64,000 nt of DNA. Origin: Acidithiobacillus ferrianus (GTDB lineage Bacteria > Pseudomonadota > Gammaproteobacteria > Acidithiobacillales > Acidithiobacillaceae). Under the pieces are notes generated by a model. That model was not told the DNA's origin. It did no database searches and saw only the letters and a program-made list of their open reading frames with translations. The translations under genes and the position numbers were made by a program. The stretch lies in assembly GCF_010378095.1 (NCBI RefSeq), contig NZ_WNJL01000035.1, positions 62,001-126,000 of the forward strand, given 5' to 3'. Below are positions 62,221 through 64,000 of the stretch, piece by piece (position 1 is the stretch's first letter; each line of letters opens with the position of its first letter).

Positions 62221-64000
62221 ATGCCCAGGAATATTGATTTAGCCATGTTATGCGCAATTTCCGTTCTTGTTCTGAGCCGGCCGGTTCCGGCCGCTCCTGT
62301 TTTGGGTGACCCGGCGGAACATCCTTCTGCATGGGCGGCGATGCGCGGAGTGCTTCCCAAAATCAAGTTGCCCACCGGGAGAGCACTCGCTCCCGTGGGC
62401 AACTTGAATGGGACGCCCAATCTACCCACGATGCTTGCCGTGCAGGATGGCCGGGTCGCGGTGCTTGCCAACGGAGCCACCCCCTTCCAGACCATTACCT
62501 TTTATGATGCGCAGACCCTTCACCGCCAGGATCGTCTGGCGGCATTCCCCAAGGCCGCTCCATCCAAACCCGTGGCGCTGACCACCCCCGGCGGGAGCGG
62601 GATCCTGCTGAATCCCCTGCATGCGGGCTCCGCGGGCACGGTGTACGTTCCCCAGGAAAATGCGGCCCGGAAAATTGCACAGGCCAAAGCCACGCTCGCG
62701 GCGGAGAGCAACCCGCGCGCCATTCCCACCGCCCTGTTGTCCCACAGCGATCTGTTCCAGGGATTGACCGCAGGGCCCGACGGCCTTTTCTATGCGACGG
62801 GTGGCGGCTCCGACGATGTGGTGGCGCTACGCTCGGTGCATGGCAAGGTAGAAGTCACCCATCAGTACACGTTGCAATGGCAATCGTTTCCCAGGAATCA
62901 ATACCCCTACCAGTACCAGGGCAATCATCAAAAGAAACCTCTTTTTTATCCGGACTCCGTGGTGGTGGGGCCGTCGGATCATCACCTTTACGTCACGGGT
63001 ATGCTGTCCAATAGCCTGGCCCGCATCGACATCGCCACGGGCAAGACCGATTATGTCAACGTGGGCGCATATCCCTTTGCGGTAATGCTTGCGGATCAGG
63101 GGCGGCGGCTCGTCGTGAGCGACTGGGGCGGCAATGGGGTCACCGTCGTCGATCGCAAGACCCTTCACGTGCTTGGTCACATCGCCACCGGCCCCGCCGA
63201 GGGCCCTGCCACCGCCGCCGCAGGGGTACACCCCACGGCCCTGGCCGCGGTGCCCGATGGTCCCGACGTCTTTGTCGCCGATGCCAATGTGGACAAGGTG
63301 GTGGAGGTCGACACCGCAACCTTGCGCCCCGTGCGGGTCATCAATGACCGTCCCTACCACAACGCCCTGCCCGGCAGTTACCCTGATGGTCTCGCCGTCG
63401 CCGACGGCAAACTCTTCGTTGCCAATGCCGGGAACAACGATGTGGCCGTTTATGACGTGCATACCGGCGAACGCTTGGGGCTGATCCCCACCGCCTGGTA
63501 TCCCACCGCCCTCGCCGTCGCTGGGAATGCTCTGTATGTAACCTGCGCCAAGGGACTGGGTTCCGGTCCCAACCCGCAGTGGCAATACATCGGCAACATG
63601 ATGCACGGCGCCCTGCAAAAGGTGAACCTGTCCGGGCTCCCCACGCATCTCGCCCAGTGGACCCGGGAATCTCTCCACAACGATGGATTCACCCCGGTGC
63701 AGCGCACGGCACGGCACACGCAGGACGTTCAAACCACGGCCTTCCTCAAAAAACATATCCGCTACGTGGTCTTCATCCTGCGGGAGAACAAGACCTTCGA
63801 TGAGGATTTCGGGGACTACAGGGCCGCCGGACACTGGGCCGATCCGCATTTCGATCTCTATGATCAGAAAGCATTGCCCAATCTCTACCATCTTGCGCAT
63901 CATTATGCGCTCTTCGCCAACTTCATGGCCGATGGGGAAGTGACGGCGCAGGGACACCAGTGGGTGGACGGCGCCTCCGATTCCGATGTCGTCCAGCGGT
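62221..64000 (+). CDS. YVTN beta-propeller phosphoesterase, 3' partial
   Basis: At least 593 codons, open to the window edge. Signal peptide at the N-terminus (LAMLCAISVLVLSRPVPAAP), a seven-bladed YVTN/NHL-type propeller (~50-480: HHLYVTGMLSNSLARIDI, PDVFVADANVDKVVEVD, GKLFVANAGNNDVAVYD), then the start of a phosphoesterase (PF04185, acid phosphatase/phospholipase C-like) domain with FILRENKTFDEDFGDY and a Thr/Asn active-site region. ATG with GGGGAAG site. Probably a periplasmic or exported enzyme releasing phosphate. Confidence 0.85.
   Translation, partial: MPRNIDLAMLCAISVLVLSRPVPAAPVLGDPAEHPSAWAAMRGVLPKIKLPTGRALAPVGNLNGTPNLPTMLAVQDGRVAVLANGATPFQTITFYDAQTLHRQDRLAAFPKAAPSKPVALTTPGGSGILLNPLHAGSAGTVYVPQENAARKIAQAKATLAAESNPRAIPTALLSHSDLFQGLTAGPDGLFYATGGGSDDVVALRSVHGKVEVTHQYTLQWQSFPRNQYPYQYQGNHQKKPLFYPDSVVVGPSDHHLYVTGMLSNSLARIDIATGKTDYVNVGAYPFAVMLADQGRRLVVSDWGGNGVTVVDRKTLHVLGHIATGPAEGPATAAAGVHPTALAAVPDGPDVFVADANVDKVVEVDTATLRPVRVINDRPYHNALPGSYPDGLAVADGKLFVANAGNNDVAVYDVHTGERLGLIPTAWYPTALAVAGNALYVTCAKGLGSGPNPQWQYIGNMMHGALQKVNLSGLPTHLAQWTRESLHNDGFTPVQRTARHTQDVQTTAFLKKHIRYVVFILRENKTFDEDFGDYRAAGHWADPHFDLYDQKALPNLYHLAHHYALFANFMADGEVTAQGHQWVDGASDSDVVQR

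Noticed and set aside
62827..63957. 376-codon minus-strand frame opposite the phosphoesterase
   Set aside because: Antisense shadow; plus strand has signal peptide, propeller repeats and ENKTFD motif.
1..64000. CRISPR arrays, tRNA and rRNA genes, replication origin
   Set aside because: No regularly spaced direct repeats, cloverleaf-type segments, conserved rRNA blocks or DnaA-box clusters were recognised by eye; a covariance search would be needed to rule out a tRNA fully.

Overview
The window looks like a chromosomal segment of an Acidithiobacillus-like proteobacterium. The reasons are the gammaproteobacterial order zapA - 6S RNA - 5-formyl-THF cyclo-ligase, the set of GC-rich housekeeping genes, and strips of transferred, AT-richer DNA full of transposon scars. 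The genus is an inference from gene content and style; no rRNA or tRNA gene was recognised to settle it.

Layout. (1) 1-7450: surface polysaccharide or lipid-linked sugar operon: a large methyltransferase/double GT2 protein (5' end outside the window), a YfhO-like membrane protein, a polyprenol-phosphate GT2 and a GtrA flippase-like protein. (2) 7.6-10.7 kb: accessory patch with three small toxin-antitoxin-type pairs (DUF4160/DUF2442, TacA/TacT, DUF433/DUF5615), a coiled-coil gene whose ribosome site lies in a perfect hairpin, and a 221-bp direct repeat of the 3' end of the next gene. (3) 10.7-31.0 kb: core genes: GT2-GT4 fusion, proS, uspA, MCE/PqiC lipid-transport parts, pcm, M61 peptidase, fau, 6S RNA, zapA, PBP2, rplY, pth, ychF, rppH, a broken rsuA-like gene coupled to nudJ, agmatine deiminase, lgt, rep. 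(4) 31.05-36.35 kb: group II intron tail, then a cut-off defence-type operon (HTH + SNF2 helicase) ending in an IS1111-type element and nested IS256 scars. (5) 36.4-51.4 kb: a guanidine regulon described below. (6) 51.4-55.4 kb: graveyard of transposase fragments, a broken ABC exporter and a DUF2934 fragment. (7) 55.4-64.0 kb: a probable phosphate-starvation uptake locus: unknown small gene, exbB, exbD, two TonB-dependent receptors and a YVTN-propeller phosphoesterase running off the end.

The most interesting part is region 5. Two operons point away from each other. Each starts with a 17-bp NtrC-type dyad, a -24/-12 sigma-54 promoter and a guanidine-I (ykkC) riboswitch with a terminator hairpin. 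The rightward one encodes an ABC importer, two DUF1989 proteins (carboxyguanidine deiminase type), a biotin-dependent guanidine/urea carboxylase and allophanate hydrolase: guanidine -> carboxyguanidine -> allophanate -> ammonia + CO2. The leftward one encodes a second substrate-binding protein, a membrane di-iron desaturase/hydroxylase, a metallo-beta-lactamase-fold hydrolase and an uncharacterised protein. This suggests an undescribed branch that brings a modified guanidine compound into the pathway under joint nitrogen and guanidine control.

In region 7, 11-bp-phased CTGTCAT-type repeats (Pho-box like) stand in front of both the exbBD-receptor operon and the second receptor gene, linking the outer-membrane receptors and the phosphoesterase to phosphate supply.
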